Source of the DNA: Lepeophtheirus salmonis
Lineage: Eukaryota; Arthropoda; Copepoda; Siphonostomatoida; Caligidae
Assembly: GCF_016086655.4 (NCBI RefSeq)
Contig: NC_052133.2
Coordinates: 47,918,383-47,982,382 of the forward strand
Reading direction: 5' to 3'
DNA: 64,000 bases
Position 1 is the first letter of the stretch; each line of letters opens with the position of its first letter. Made by a program: the position numbers and the translations under genes. Of this stretch, positions 49,840 to 61,205 are shown piece by piece. The notes under the pieces are model-generated. The model was not told the origin of the DNA. It worked only from the letters and a program-made list of their open reading frames with translations, and did no database searches.

Positions 49840-50040
49840 TGCTAAGTAACACTGAGGATGTGTTGCAGAGTTATAAAGGTAAGTCCTTTTTGGACTCGAA
49901 GTAAAATTGAGGACCGACATCGAAGTAAATCCTGCCTATATATTTGCTTGATGCGGAGTGCGACTTGTGTTTACTCCCTTCATTAAATAGCTGCTCGCAG
50001 AAACGTCATGACAGATATGATGCTCTTCTTCAAATTCTCA
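49840..50040 (-). repeat. family D repeat, reverse copy
   Basis: 'aacactgaggatgtgttgca', 'agttataaaggtaagtcc', 'taaaattgaggaccgacat' and 'aacgtcatgac' are inverse family D words in the expected order. Confidence 0.7.
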
Positions 50041-50567
50041 GGGTGACCTACTTAATTTTCAGGTTTTTTTTACATCCCGGTGCATAATACCATTTTCATC
50101 TATCTTTATATCCACATTTACATTTAGGCTGATTACGTTTCGCATAGGGCCCTGCAATAGATAAGGGAGGACCTGCATTTAAGCTTCTACACTTCATCCC
50201 TCATACTATGTAAGGGAACTTTCATTTGCTTTGTAAAAAATAAGTTTTTGGAAAATCTTTTTGGAAACTCTGAATGAGCCCTAAGCCCTCCCCCCTTATG
50301 GGATGTACCTCACCGTCTGAGAAGATTTGATATATACTGGCCATAATAAAGGGATCAATTAGAACAAATTTTCTCATATTAACTACGAAATGTTTACTCT
50401 AATCAAGGCCAGCTTTGTACTCTGATTATAATAGGTACCTATATTGCTTTAATGGAAAAATAAAAAAAACCTAATTTCACATGTTTCCACCCTCAGGATC
50501 ACTTACAGATAAAATAGAGATAGGTATATACACATCTATAAAATTTAATTTGCTGGCTTGTCTTTTG

Positions 50568-50690
50568 TTATATCACCTTGAATTTTTCACGTCTCATCAG
50601 TAAGGTGTTTCCTCCCTCTCTGAGCTTAGATGCCTTCTTCACCGGATTGTCTTACGTGAAGATCTCGCTCGTATACCCTTTTATACCCAT
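50568..50690 (-). other. possible decayed exon with TPR-like sequence
   Basis: A minus-strand frame from ATG 50690 with one in-frame stop reads DNPVKKASKLREGGNTLLMR before closing. K-L-R-E-x-G-N-x-L is the typical first helix of a tetratricopeptide repeat. The stop lies in 'CACGTAAGA', which could be read as a splice donor. No neighbouring TPR helices were found, so it may be a pseudogene piece or coincidence. Composition is less AT-rich than the surroundings. Confidence 0.25.
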
Positions 50691-51202
50691 CTTAATTTAT
50701 TCACTGGAATATGGTAATAAACTGATTATGGGAGGAATTTTTGAGTGAAATTCCTATTTGAACTAGGTATTAATATTATATATATAATTTTTTGTCTGGA
50801 TGTACGTTGTACAGCTTTACAAGTCCAATCAAGTAGATTTGGTGCTTAAAGAGGATAAATATGTCGATGCATGCGTGGTGGGACTCATAAAATGGTGGGT
50901 AGGAGTTGGGCTGTTATTATGATTTTTCTTCGGAAGATATGGGATTGACTAGTTCAAAAATTTCTCGTTTCTTTTTTTCTCTTGAGATGACGTTTTTATA
51001 AATATATTTTTCTATAAGTTTTTTTTCATTTTGTAATTTGGTCTTTTGACAAATTATTCAACAAGATATTTAGGAATTTGGCAGAAACATGAGAGGCTAC
51101 CCCTTCTCTTGATAAACTCTTTCCCCAAATACACCCGTAGTTACGTACTGGCAAAAGAGTGAGTCAAGTTATTGTTGTCCAAACTTTTATTTTGAAGTAA
51201 AA

Positions 51203-51255
51203 TTTTGCATTTATAATAAGTGATGAATCATCACTTATTATTAGTAAATGCAAAA
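51203..51255. repeat. near-perfect palindrome 1
   Basis: The inner 29 nt (51213-51241) are a perfect palindrome of 14-bp arms around one base (ataataagtgatga/tcatcacttattat). The outer arms ttttgcattta/taaatgcaaaa pair after a 3-nt bulge. Confidence 0.9.
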
Positions 51256-51259
51256 ATGC

Positions 51260-51314
51260 AAAAAAATGCAACCAAGTATATCATCACTGATGATATACTT
51301 GGTTGCATTTTTTT
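51260..51314. repeat. perfect 55-nt palindrome 2
   Basis: Two perfectly complementary 27-bp arms (A7-tgcaaccaagtata... to ...tatacttggttgca-T7) flank a single C at 51287. It lies 4 bp from palindrome 1 and shares the central atcatcac/gtgatgat word with it. Absence of any mismatch in an otherwise heavily decayed region implies recent origin or a sequencing/assembly foldback. Confidence 0.95.
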
Positions 51315-51479
51315 AGCTCGCCCGTTATTTTGGGGTTGGCAACCTGAAGGGTGAATTTTCTTTTCTTTTGCAACTATCATTATTATTGAATTCCTGCGTA
51401 GTGAACTTCCATTTTTACTACGTACAAGCTGTCATTGATATATACGAAACCGGATTGAACATTTGCGTGTGCTCATAAA

Positions 51480-51650
51480 AAATGGAGAGTAGCCCTGATG
51501 ATTTGATGTGGAGTAATAATTGTATGTCCTAGTTGAACTCAGGGTAAAATTGAGGATCGACGTTGTTGTAATTCTTGCTGATATCCTTGTCTATTTCCCT
51601 CTCCCCCCTGTCACAGCTGCTTGTAGCTGATCTAATAAAATATCATGTCA
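51480..51650 (-). repeat. family D repeat, reverse copy
   Basis: 'atggagagtagccctgat', 'gtaaaattgaggatcgacg' and 'gtcacagctgcttgtagctg' are inverse family D words. Confidence 0.7.
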
Positions 51651-53404
51651 TAAAAGCTGCTAAGAATTTTATGTATAGGGCCAATAATAAGTAATCTACA
51701 TACTATTGTCTATACTTAAACACTATTTATCGGTGATACAAATATATTTCCCATATTATTCGCGAGTCTTTTAGCTCGTGTCCATGTCGAATTATTAGTA
51801 TTTTCACTTTGATTCGAGTCCTAGTTTGTAGTTTAATAAGACTTAAAGTGTCCAAGTTTCTAGTAGCCAGCAAGAGTCCCCAGTCTACGTTGCTCATGAG
51901 AAAATGATTGTTGTCAAGTTGGTTCTAAGCTCTAAACTAGGTTGCTGAAGTCTCGGTTACACTGGAGTGATCAACCGTCCTTTTTTTTTACATCTTATCT
52001 GAAGTGTTACGGTACTTTTTTCAACTAATCAAATTTTAGTTATTGGTAAAGTCGATGATGAATTGGAGCGCCTGATATTCGGAGATAGTTCTTACAATCT
52101 TTGCTAGGATTACAATCCATAGAAAAAGTAACTGCCATCATCTCCCAGCATATGTTTCAATTCATGTTATTAATTCTCGAGGTGAAGCTGGAAGCAATGA
52201 TATGAATTTAGGGATTTATGTTCCTATTAAGTGAGATTTCTCTTTCTAATTTATGTTTCTATTTTATATACCGTATATTTGTTGCTAGCTTCTTCTCAGA
52301 GAGAATGTACCTACTCACATAAAAAAAATAAAGAAGAGATATACTAGAAGAATGCCAAAAAAACTAAGATAATAAACTAGAATTCAAATTGATTAATAAT
52401 ATTTTATTCTTTAATTTTATAAATTTCTCTTCATTTTTTTTTTGAAAATCGAAATACGTTTATTGGTTATCATTCTTTAACGTATTTAGGTATGACTTGA
52501 ATCCTTGACGCGAATAAGAGTACCTAGTCCCCTTTGTTGGTCTATGTACATAGTAGCATTGTTCGGTATACCGGATATATAGTGCTAACAGGGTACTACA
52601 AGTGTCAGAATGTATTTGCAAGTGGGGAAGGGGCAAATTATTTAATGGTTACGTCATTAGGGCAGCCGCATGTTTTTTATTATGGGTGGGGAAATTAATT
52701 AGGATAACAAACCGGTACTAGTGACTCACCTAAGCAGAGATGGGATTTGTGTTAGAGCGCAAGGAGAAAGAGGGAGTGCCAGATATGGTATTACTGATTA
52801 TTTATATTATTTAAACCCCGATTACTCCAGAGAAAATATTACTATTATATTTAAATTTATCTACATATATTTTATTATGCATTTTGAAATTGATATGTAC
52901 CCAAAATAGGCGAGAATTCTTCTTTTAGAGGAAGATGTTAAATCTCCTACGACTTATTAAATAATGAACAAAAGAAGACCAAAGAGAAAACGGAACAACA
53001 GTTGTTCCTTTTCTATTTTCTAAAGTTGTTATTTTCTGTACACAGATCCCTTCTTTAGTAATAAAAAAATTGTACTACCAATGACGTAGCCCCTAAAATT
53101 TCAGACTCCCCTTCACAAATAAAAATGTTCTTTATAAAGAAGCAAAAATGAAAATTGTTAATAATATGTTTGTTTCATATTTTTAGTATCAAAAAGTACA
53201 GAAATACCCATACCTACTTTGGTACAGGAACCAAAACGAAAATCTCGGTATTGTGACAAGACATTATTTTTAAAGAAATTAAGACTTCCTCGCTCGAGTA
53301 ACTTTGAAAAACACTCACCAGAGTTGTTACAGAAGAGACTCTAAATTGTTGTCCAAACAAAATACAATTTATTAAAACCTCCTTATATTGAAATGATATC
53401 CTTT
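51651..53404. other. non-coding stretch upstream of SINE
   Basis: No gene recognised. 52133-52235 contains a 34-codon frame without a Met (HHLPAYVSIHVINSRGEAG) that looks somewhat protein-like but has no recognised family. 53085-53130 resembles a short GC-rich repeat also glimpsed near 36590 and 61550. Confidence 0.4.
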
Positions 53405-53640
53405 TTTTGAACAACGTAGCTCAATAGACAACGCCTTTGGTGTATTCACTCGCATTCAATATGTGTAGGTTCGCAACCAGATTGTTCCTAGTGAAAGAAA
53501 TATACTTTATTTCTATGGACTTCAAAGAAGATTCCTTGTTCATATGTAGTGAATGTATGATGCTTACTTATACTTAGTCAATGCATCTATATCTGACCAA
53601 TTAAAGTGACATTTAAATGAAAAAAGAAAAAATATTTAAA
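53405..53640 (+). mobile_element. tRNA-derived SINE, copy 1
   Basis: The head carries RNA polymerase III promoter elements: an A-box-like tagctcaatagac (53417-53429) and a B-box ggttcgcaacc (53468-53478), 39 bp apart. A tRNA-unrelated body shared with 60588-60800 follows ('ttcctagtgaaagaaatata', 'ctatggacttcaaagaagat', 'gaccaatta'), ending in an A-rich tail. SINEs of this kind are transcribed by Pol III and move with a partner LINE's machinery. It has no protein-coding capacity. Target duplications not resolved. Confidence 0.85.
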
Positions 53641-54220
53641 CAGTGTTTATTTTATCCTTAAAAATCCGGGGCGAGTTAAATTATGCCTTTACGAGTAGAT
53701 TTCAAATATCCCTCACCAAATAAATAATCTGCATTTTTCAATAATACCTTCTAATTTCTGGAATAATCTTCGACAAACTTAACATAGACTGTAAAGCAAT
53801 CTACTCAAAAACAAACTTGCTCTAATGGTAATCCACAGCACTCCATCATACAGTAGGTACGTATGTAATTGTTGGATGAGAAAATTATAACTCAGTGATC
53901 AATCTTAGAGACCAGAATGATATATCTTTTTTCTCATATGTAGACAATAAGTTTTTTTAATAATTAATTATTACAGCCATTCATACAATTTATGGTCATT
54001 ATTTTATTTCCTTCGCAGAATAGTACACGTGAATTGAATCAAAAGGGTAAATAATTTATAGAGTAAGATATAATGAATAAGTCTTGCACCACCTCTTTAA
54101 CTGTATTTTTGAGAGATATAAAGAGTTTCACTCATAAAGTTGGGCACATTAATAAAAAGCTGTGGTTGTTATCTTTTAAACAAGATATTGCAAACAAATA
54201 TATCTCACTTCTAGACAAAG
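53641..54220. other. non-coding stretch
   Basis: Nothing recognised between SINE copy 1 and the transposase fragment. Confidence 0.45.
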
Positions 54221-54397
54221 ATGGAAACAAAAAGGTTGGAGATTGCAATTTTTATCTGTGCCTGTCACGACACCTCGGACATCGTTAAGGAACTCGGGGT
54301 CAACTGCCACATCATCTACCGTGGTTGCAAGAACCTGGAAGATGGAACTTTACTCAAGGATCGATCAATAACAGGTAGGCCAGTCAAGACATTCTAA
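54221..54397 (+). pseudogene. Tc1/mariner-like transposase N-terminal fragment
   Basis: A 58-codon ATG-to-stop frame. KRLEIAIFICACHDTSDIVK followed by ELGVNCHIIYR has the spacing of the first helix-turn-helix of Tc1/mariner-type transposases. KNLEDGTLLKDRSITGRPVK gives the linker with the G-R-P motif that lies between the two DNA-binding helices. It stops straight after GRPVKTF. There is no catalytic domain and no second HTH downstream. The longer overlapping frame 54073-54288 is out of register with this and is not real. Different subfamily from the 26905 fragment. Confidence 0.8.
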
Positions 54398-54837
54398 TGT
54401 AAACAAATACTCTTTTTTTTTATGCCCACCGGCCTTGTCCATAGCCAAATTTTCAAAAAAAAAAGCCCATATACCAGTTTTTATCAACTTCGAACCAAGT
54501 CTATTCTGGAATTACAGCCTCCACTGCGATTGCAGTGGATGTAGTGGCCGAAGGTCGGCCCTGATAATGAGTTTAGATGGATTGTGTTATGTTAAGGAAA
54601 TAATATTGGATTAACTTGGTAATATACGTATTATATATTCAAGTATGTAGCAAATTTGTCCTCATTTCCACTCAATAAAGCAAAATGGTAGATAAAGTTT
54701 AATGAGAAATTCCTTTAAAAAAATAGGGAATATATTGAAAACACTCATAGAATTGAATGAATATTGAATATAATTACATTGTATACAGGTACGCCTTGAA
54801 TTACGAGGAACAAGAGATCAATAATTAATATTTTAAT

Positions 54838-55005
54838 TGATCTAAGTTCATAAAGCAAAGTTTGTCTTTCTGCCTGTATGAATGTTTGTATATCCCTGAT
54901 GTAAATCATATAAATATTTTTGATAACATAAATAATAATGTAGTTGTATTAATGAGATATTGCAGGCGTGTGCGTACAACAAGAGCACTATTTCTGTTCG
55001 CTTTT
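54838..55005 (+). repeat. putative Helentron-like element head
   Basis: 'ataaagcaaagtttgtcttt', 'ctgcctgtatgaatgtttgt' and 'attaatgagatattgcagg' align with 3903-4040 on the same strand. Element class is inference. Confidence 0.5.
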
Positions 55006-55564
55006 GTTATTAATTTCTTGTGTACTGGGGTGATCTTGAAAGTTTTCTACCTCAGCGGGTAGATGGCTGATTAACTGAATATTTCTCGCACGGACGTCCA
55101 CATCAAGGAGTTTGAAGGGGCTGCATTTCGTCTTATGATATGGTTAATCTTTTTGGTGTAGCTTAAGGCACAATACTTTCTCTGATTCCAGGACACAATA
55201 CATACTTGTCTATACTCGACTTGACCATATCGGACAAAATTCCGAAAATTACTTGAATTAGCCCATATGATTGGTTGAGACATTCAACTTGACTTATACT
55301 CGAATTATAATCAAAACTCGACACATTCAAATAATCCTTATTCCAATTTCTAGTATCCCTCATATAAAGGATAGTAAAAAACTATAGAAGCTCTTTTCTT
55401 ATTTAAATAAGAGTTGATTTATTTAAAAGGAGAAACCACAACAGTTCTAACCGACTTTTGGCTAGATTTAATTTAATCTGTAATCTAACAATTATAACAC
55501 ATTAATTATAAGTGATAATGGTTAATATAAATATATATCACTTTAGTCTATTAATAGTTCCAAG

Positions 55565-55650
55565 TGGGAGTGAGGATGTGTTGCGGAGTTATAAGTCCAA
55601 GTCCTTGTTGAAGCACAAATGTCAAGACGTATACTAATGTATACAAATTG
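55565..55650 (-). repeat. family D repeat, reverse fragment
   Basis: 'gtgaggatgtgttgcggagt' followed by 'tataagtcc' and 'aagtccttgttga' are inverse family D words. Sequence departs from the family after about 80 bp. Confidence 0.65.
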
Positions 55651-57364
55651 ATGTGTATTCCAAAACACTTACTAACATATTCTCTCGTAATTCAAGGTTT
55701 TACTGTATTTATATTGTTATGTTGATCATATCTATTGTTTTATTCTTCAAAAGAATAATTTTCATTTTACACCCCCTTATATCTCTCTATCTATGAACTA
55801 TTTACTTCCCGGTCTTGTACCAACTACAAAGAAGAAAGTAAAAATGAAAAGAAACTTTTCAGTTTCCTATTTATGTATTTATCTGAATTCCCTCTCCCCA
55901 ATTTTTTATTGTTTTTCATCACTTTTAAGAAGAAGTACATATATAAGATAATATATGTTTGTACAAGACATATACTATAGGAAAATCTTGCGTCGCTATA
56001 AATCATTCAAAGTGTTAATATATCGAAGAAGTCCTACATAGAAGTAAACTCAACCATGCAAGACGTGAATTATCGATTTATGATTGAATATCTTTCATTG
56101 AAGTATAACTATAAGAAAGGACAAAAAAAAAATGTAACTAGAATTCTTTTGTGAACATGGATAAGATTTAATTCAGCCATCTGATAAATATATACAACAT
56201 TATTAAAGAGCTCTTATCAGAGGCTAAATATGGCATAAAAGATCTCATTTTTGTAGATATTGCTCAACCTATCCCTCGTAGCAATTTTTTAAAGTAATAT
56301 TTTTTGAATGATGACAAGACAGTTGACCTAATTTGAAATTGTCACAGAAATCAAAATTTTTCACCATACAAAAATGCCGTCTGTCCAATAAATTTGCAAC
56401 AAACATTTAGTTAAGAGTGGGGGGTGTCTTATCCCCCTCCCTTTACTAAGGGGGCTTAAAACTTTAAATCCATTAACGAAACGAGGACGCACGTGATCAA
56501 TAGCTAAAAAAGGTCTTGGTGTACATAAACTTTTTTTGTCCACTAGAGGTCCTGTTTAGTCATTATTTGGAGTAACATCATAAGATCTGGTGTTATCTTA
56601 TTTATTTTACTTTTTAGAAGATACTCATTCGAGGTCCGGAAGAAGGACTTAGCTTTGCTATGGAGTCTAAGTTCACACATCGGGTAATAATTGACGATAA
56701 ATTATACATTTATCATTATACTATTAATTCTTATAATAATAATTAATTTCCCCACAGCAATTTTAGAGTGTAAGACGTATTTTGATTATCCTTCCTTATT
56801 ATTTTCCAGTCTATATCAGTAAGAAAAATAGCTCACTGACGTCAAATGAAAAGCGACATCTTGCAAAAAATGTTAAAACGCTGCACCATTATAAAAAAAA
56901 ACCTTTGCTAAAGATATCTATGTGTTTATTGTTGAGCGAAAATCCGATAGTCGTTTAATCAGGTGATGCATACTTCTTTCAAATTATGCCTTGAACACCC
57001 AGTAAAACAAAGTTATACATAAACACAAGCATGGTCATCACTATCGTGGTGTCAGTTCTTATCTAAGAAGACCGTGGACTGCTTTCCGGTAAATGTCCTG
57101 TCCCACTTGTCAGTTCTGAAAGAAAGTAAATCGATCCCTTGTGATGTCATTGAGAGTGTTTTCCCTTTTTATATTGTTCAGTAATTATATAATTACCTAA
57201 GTAAAAATATTGTATGTTCGTATTAATTTGAATTATAATGAAAACACGAATATTTTGACAAGATATGTGTAATGCTCATAATACAGACATGATATCTCTT
57301 ATTTTGCTAATACACTATAGATATAACTAGGAAAAATTGAAGAACCACCCACTGTTGTAAGGGA
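55651..57364. other. non-coding stretch
   Basis: No gene or recognised element. Open frames at 55824-56006 and 56361-56543 have no recognisable content. Confidence 0.45.
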
Positions 57365-57775
57365 CGGTGGTGTATAGGGAGCACTATGTACAATGTATCC
57401 CGTATACACACTCGATGCTACACATTGTTATTCCTTAGTTCAAAAATATGTATATAATATACATCAAGGAGCACTTAATACTGTGTACCCAGTATATACG
57501 TTCTATGTCACATGCTAAACACCTTCTAGATTTCTTTAATATGACTGCATTGTTATTTCTTAGATCAAAAACTATGTACATATATGAATATTATAAACGT
57601 CAACGTGCACTATATAATAATGCAATGAATGCTCGATGCTACATGCAAAACGCCTGAAAGACATCATTAACATTTCTTCATTGTTATTCCTTAGATCAAA
57701 AATATGTTTATGATATACATCAGGGATCACTTTATATTGTGCACCCTGTAAACATCGAAACATATATACATAAAC
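57365..57775 (+). repeat. about 125-bp minisatellite, roughly 3.3 units
   Basis: The anchor 'attgttattycttag' occurs at 57424, 57549 and 57680 (spacings 125 and 131). Each unit also holds 'atcaaaaatatgt', 'atacatcagggatcact', 'tgtgcacccngta' and 'gctacatgcaaaacgcc' with substitutions. The reverse complement matches 3903-4150. Open frames through it reflect the repeat. Confidence 0.85.
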
Positions 57776-58709
57776 ATTTCTTTATTAATTATACATACTT
57801 ATTAATTATGTAGATGATAGTATTCTAAGTTTTCATTTTAAAATCCTTGCTTTAAATAGATTTCATTTAGAATTTGATCCTACGAGAATAAAATCTAATA
57901 ACATTCAAAAGTGATTACGCATATTGTCTTAAATTACATATCACCTTGAATAACAGCTCAAGGTCAAAAGATTAATTAAATGAGAGGGAGGGAAGGAAAT
58001 ATTAAAGGGTTAAGTTATTTAAAAAAAACTTTTGATCTCGTATTTTTTTCTTAAAATTGTTAATTAAATAAATATAGGGAGTAAATAATCGGTAAACATT
58101 TACTAATTACGGATATATCGCCCATGTCTATATATTGTTAAAGTGGCATAAAAACATTGCAATTTAACGAGAGAAAACAGAAGCGCACCTTTTGAGAAAA
58201 AGGACTATGTGTGTTGCCGATCTCAATTTTGTCATCTACCCCTTTTCACGCCTGTTCTCTTGTTCAAACTAGTGAGCCCAATGCGCCCCTGTCCAGTTAT
58301 GAGCAAGTTATGCAATATTGTTTAGACTATTATTCATTTATAGTGGGTATATTTAAGGCTTTTGAAGTTTCTCTTGCATCCTTAACGACATCTATCCTGC
58401 GTGTTGTACACGTAATTTAACGCTAAGAACTTTGCCAATTATAATCCACAAACCTCAACAATTCTCCCTTTCTAAATAAAGAGTTTTTGTGATTTAAAAT
58501 GTGTCATGTTAGTATTTCGTGCTTCTAAAATTCCCACAAACAAGACAACATCTGAAACCACAGAAGTGGTGTACTCTTGAGATTTGAAGATTGTAATGTG
58601 CAAAGTTCTTAGAAATATATTGTGTGTTAGTTTGTTTCAAAATTATACACGTATATACGTATTTTTTAGCTGGCCTGTTTTTTTTTATAAATCTGAAGAA
58701 GTAATTTTC

Positions 58710-58865
58710 TTTTTTACAGAGTTATAATTGCAAGTCCTTGTTGGATTCAGAATAGAATTGTGGATTGACATCGGACTAACTATTGCCCATGCCCTTCTTT
58801 ATTTCCTTCTCCCTATCCTCCTTTTTAACTGCTGATTATAGCTGTTCTCTTCCAAAACATTCCGC
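58710..58865 (-). repeat. family D repeat, reverse copy
   Basis: 'agagttataattgcaagtcc', 'tagaattgtggattgacat' and 'gctgattatagctgttctc' are inverse family D words. Confidence 0.7.
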
Positions 58866-59252
58866 AAATTGTTGGAGTTACCATATTTATTTCCTGTTTC
58901 TTTTTTGTAGCATGTCCATTATAAAAACAATTTTCAAGACTGTATATACGTGTACAGTGTACACTGTAAGCTAATGGGAATGAAGTCTCCTTGAATAAAT
59001 TTTGCAAGGACTTAATTTAATAGGAATATATTTAGATGCCCTCCTGCGGGTGCTTTAGACGTAGTCCTCTGATATAGTAGGCAACAGCTCATTACCAGAG
59101 TCCTCTACTTGCCACCAGATATTATAATCCCCGTTATTCGGATCGGGAGGGGGGAAGGATAAGAATTCCTACAAAAAACTGGAACGGCATAATTGTTTGT
59201 TTTTAACAAAAACCTTTAAAAACTTGGTCACTCAATATGGACACCTTCAGCA

Positions 59253-59818
59253 TCAGTCACAACCTTTATATGTTGCTGGAACAAACTCTTCAAACAAGTT
59301 GTCCCACGCAACCACAATGGCGCCTTTCAGTGAATCCACATTTGGGTTTGGAGTTTTGTTGGTTTCCTCCTCCAAATTGCTCAACAGAGCAAAGTCCAAC
59401 GGTTTCAAATCTGGGGAAGAAAGTGACCGCATCGCTTTGGAACATAATCCAGCCATGTTATCGAGGAACCCACTCCACTTTCTGGGGTCTTCATGAATGA
59501 GGACAATCCCAATTTTCCCTTCACGGCCCTCTTGGTGATCCTAGCAGTCATGGAGAAGTCCAAGGCAAGGTGATTAGTTGATTTGGTGGGGATCTCTATT
59601 ATCTTCTTCTCCAAGGTGGACAAGAACTTTGAACCCGTCTTTAAATTGTCCCATCCACTTCCTTCTTTCCTAGAGAGGTCCTTTCCATCATTCTTCACCT
59701 AGGCCACCTTGAAAACCAGGCTCCTGGAGCACTTCGCAATGTCCATGATCCTCCTTACCTCAACTTCAGCATCTGGGAGATCTGCGTTGCACTGCCTTTT
59801 GGCTTCTTGGTCACTCAT
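59253..59818 (-). pseudogene. Tc1/mariner transposase pseudogene with catalytic core deleted
   Basis: Starts at ATG 59818 with MSDQEAKRQC. A first helix-turn-helix (AEVEVRRIMDIAKCSRSLVF), a stop at the linker, then DGKDLSRKEGSGWDN and a second helix-turn-helix region (STNHLALDFSMTARITKRAV) follow. After LGLSSFMKTP the sequence jumps to the C-terminus, which continues in another frame as SSPDLKPLDFALLSNLEEET (third catalytic Asp), DSLKGAIVVAWDNL and EEFVPATYKGCD. The central part, including the first two catalytic Asp residues, is deleted. It belongs to the same broad DD37D-like group as the 47241 copy but is a distinct lineage. Non-autonomous. Confidence 0.9.
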
Positions 59819-60587
59819 TATGAAGAGATGACGAAATGTTTATGCACAAAACATGGGTGAACCAGAACGTCAAAAAATTATCACAAAACCTCCTTAAATA
59901 ATGAGAAAATTAACATTAATTAAGAAGTCCATATTATAGTGCCAAATCCTTTGTTGTAATAAAAATGAGCTTATCAGCTTCCAATAAAGCATTATTTTCT
60001 TTCAGAAAGATTTTTAGGAATAGTGGTATTCCATGAATATGTGTATTATTTTCTGTAGCCGGGAATAACACCTTTCACAGCAATATATAACTACAATATA
60101 AATATTTCCATAGGAATACAAGTTACATATATTTTGAAAGGTGAATAGAAATTTAAAATAAAATTCTGTAAGGCAATAAAATAAAACTTTATACAAAAAT
60201 TATTAATTTTGAGATCATTTATTAGTAGTGATACAGGAAATTAAAATTATTTAACTTCTCCGGAAAACAAAAGTTAATGAAATTTTGTATATACAAACAT
60301 ACTTAAATATTTTATTTCCCATAACAATATAAAAAATATTTTAATAAATATTATGTTTATTTGACAGTTTTTTCATGTATTTTAAAAAATACTGTTATAT
60401 ATTACCTATATATGTTAAAATACATAATATTCAAATGACAGGTCATTATAATTAAAAAAATGATTAAGCCTTAGCCCTTTTTCTAAATAAAGTTTATTTA
60501 AAATTGTGGAGAAAGAAAATTATATAAACAGAAAATCTCAGTCAACGACATACATTTGATCCCTTTGATTTGCTAAAAATTTGATGG

Positions 60588-60845
60588 AACGACGTGGACA
60601 ACGCCCTTATTCCCTTGTACTCGATATAAGTATGTTCACAGCCCGGCCGTTCCTAGAGAAGGAAATATACTTCATGTATATGGACTTGAAAGAAGATTCC
60701 TAGGTCAGATGGAGTAAATGTAATGTGATCATGGCTATTTATACTTAATCAGTGCAACTCCATCTCACCAATTTAAGGAACATTAAAAAAAGAAAAAAAA
60801 ACTCCATTTGACCAATTAACGTAAAAAAAAAATTGGATTAAGTTC
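60588..60845 (+). mobile_element. tRNA-derived SINE, copy 2
   Basis: Aligns with 53405-53640 over the whole body: 'ggacaacgccc', 'ttcctagagaaggaaatata', 'tatggacttgaaagaagatt' and 'caccaattta'. A deletion of about seven bases removes most of the A box, so internal Pol III transcription is probably lost. The 3' tail module is duplicated: 'ctccatctcaccaatt...A-run' is followed by 'ctccatttgaccaatta...A-run'. Confidence 0.85.
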
Positions 60846-61024
60846 GCCAACCCAAAGATCTACTAAGTGTCTAGAGTTTTTAGCGTGTGCGTTAATTTTT
60901 TTGGCAAAAGCCGTAATGTTTCCATTCTTGAGAAGGGAATTAATAACTTGTGACTGGCAAAGCTAATTGTCCTTACTCAATAAATTTGGAGGAGGAAACA
61001 TTTAAGAATAGAGTATCATTATTA

Positions 61025-61205
61025 TTTTCATGAATAAAGGAGAGTAACTCTGATTAATTCTTGGGAAGTTATAGGTTGAAGTCCCTGTTTTACTCAAAGT
61101 AGAATTGAGGATTGACAACGGAGTTGTTCCATTACATGTCCTTACTTGATATACAGAGTGGGACTGGTGTTTATATCCTTCCTCTCATAACTACAATTGA
61201 CCTTT
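61025..61205 (-). repeat. family D repeat, reverse copy
   Basis: 'ggagagtaactctgattaat', 'aagttataggttgaagtcc', 'agtagaattgaggattgac' and 'gtgggactggtgtttat' match 49840-50040. It ends at an A(18)-(CAA)n run. Confidence 0.7.

Noticed and set aside
52045..52235. A coding segment (LERLIFGDSSYNLC; LPAYVSIHVINSRGEAG)
   Set aside because: Two different frames with stops between them, no known family and no splice sites. Mentioned only as a non-coding stretch with protein-like traces.
53416..53480. A functional tRNA gene
   Set aside because: A- and B-box-like words are present, but no acceptor-stem pairing is seen. The sequence continues into a body shared with 60588, so it is a SINE head.
54073..54288. 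71-codon plus-strand frame
   Set aside because: It overlaps the transposase HTH frame 54221-54397 in a different register. The latter carries the recognisable motifs.
57365..57775. A CRISPR-like array
   Set aside because: Units of about 125 bp are contiguous and degenerate with no unique spacers. It is a minisatellite in a eukaryotic context.
59037..59110. An extra transposase C-terminus (xISEDYV) on the minus strand
   Set aside because: Only about six residues resemble the SEDY/F motif; too short to support.
59197..59500. Two overlapping plus-strand frames of 99 and 87 codons
   Set aside because: Antisense to the C-terminus of the transposase pseudogene, with no domain of their own.
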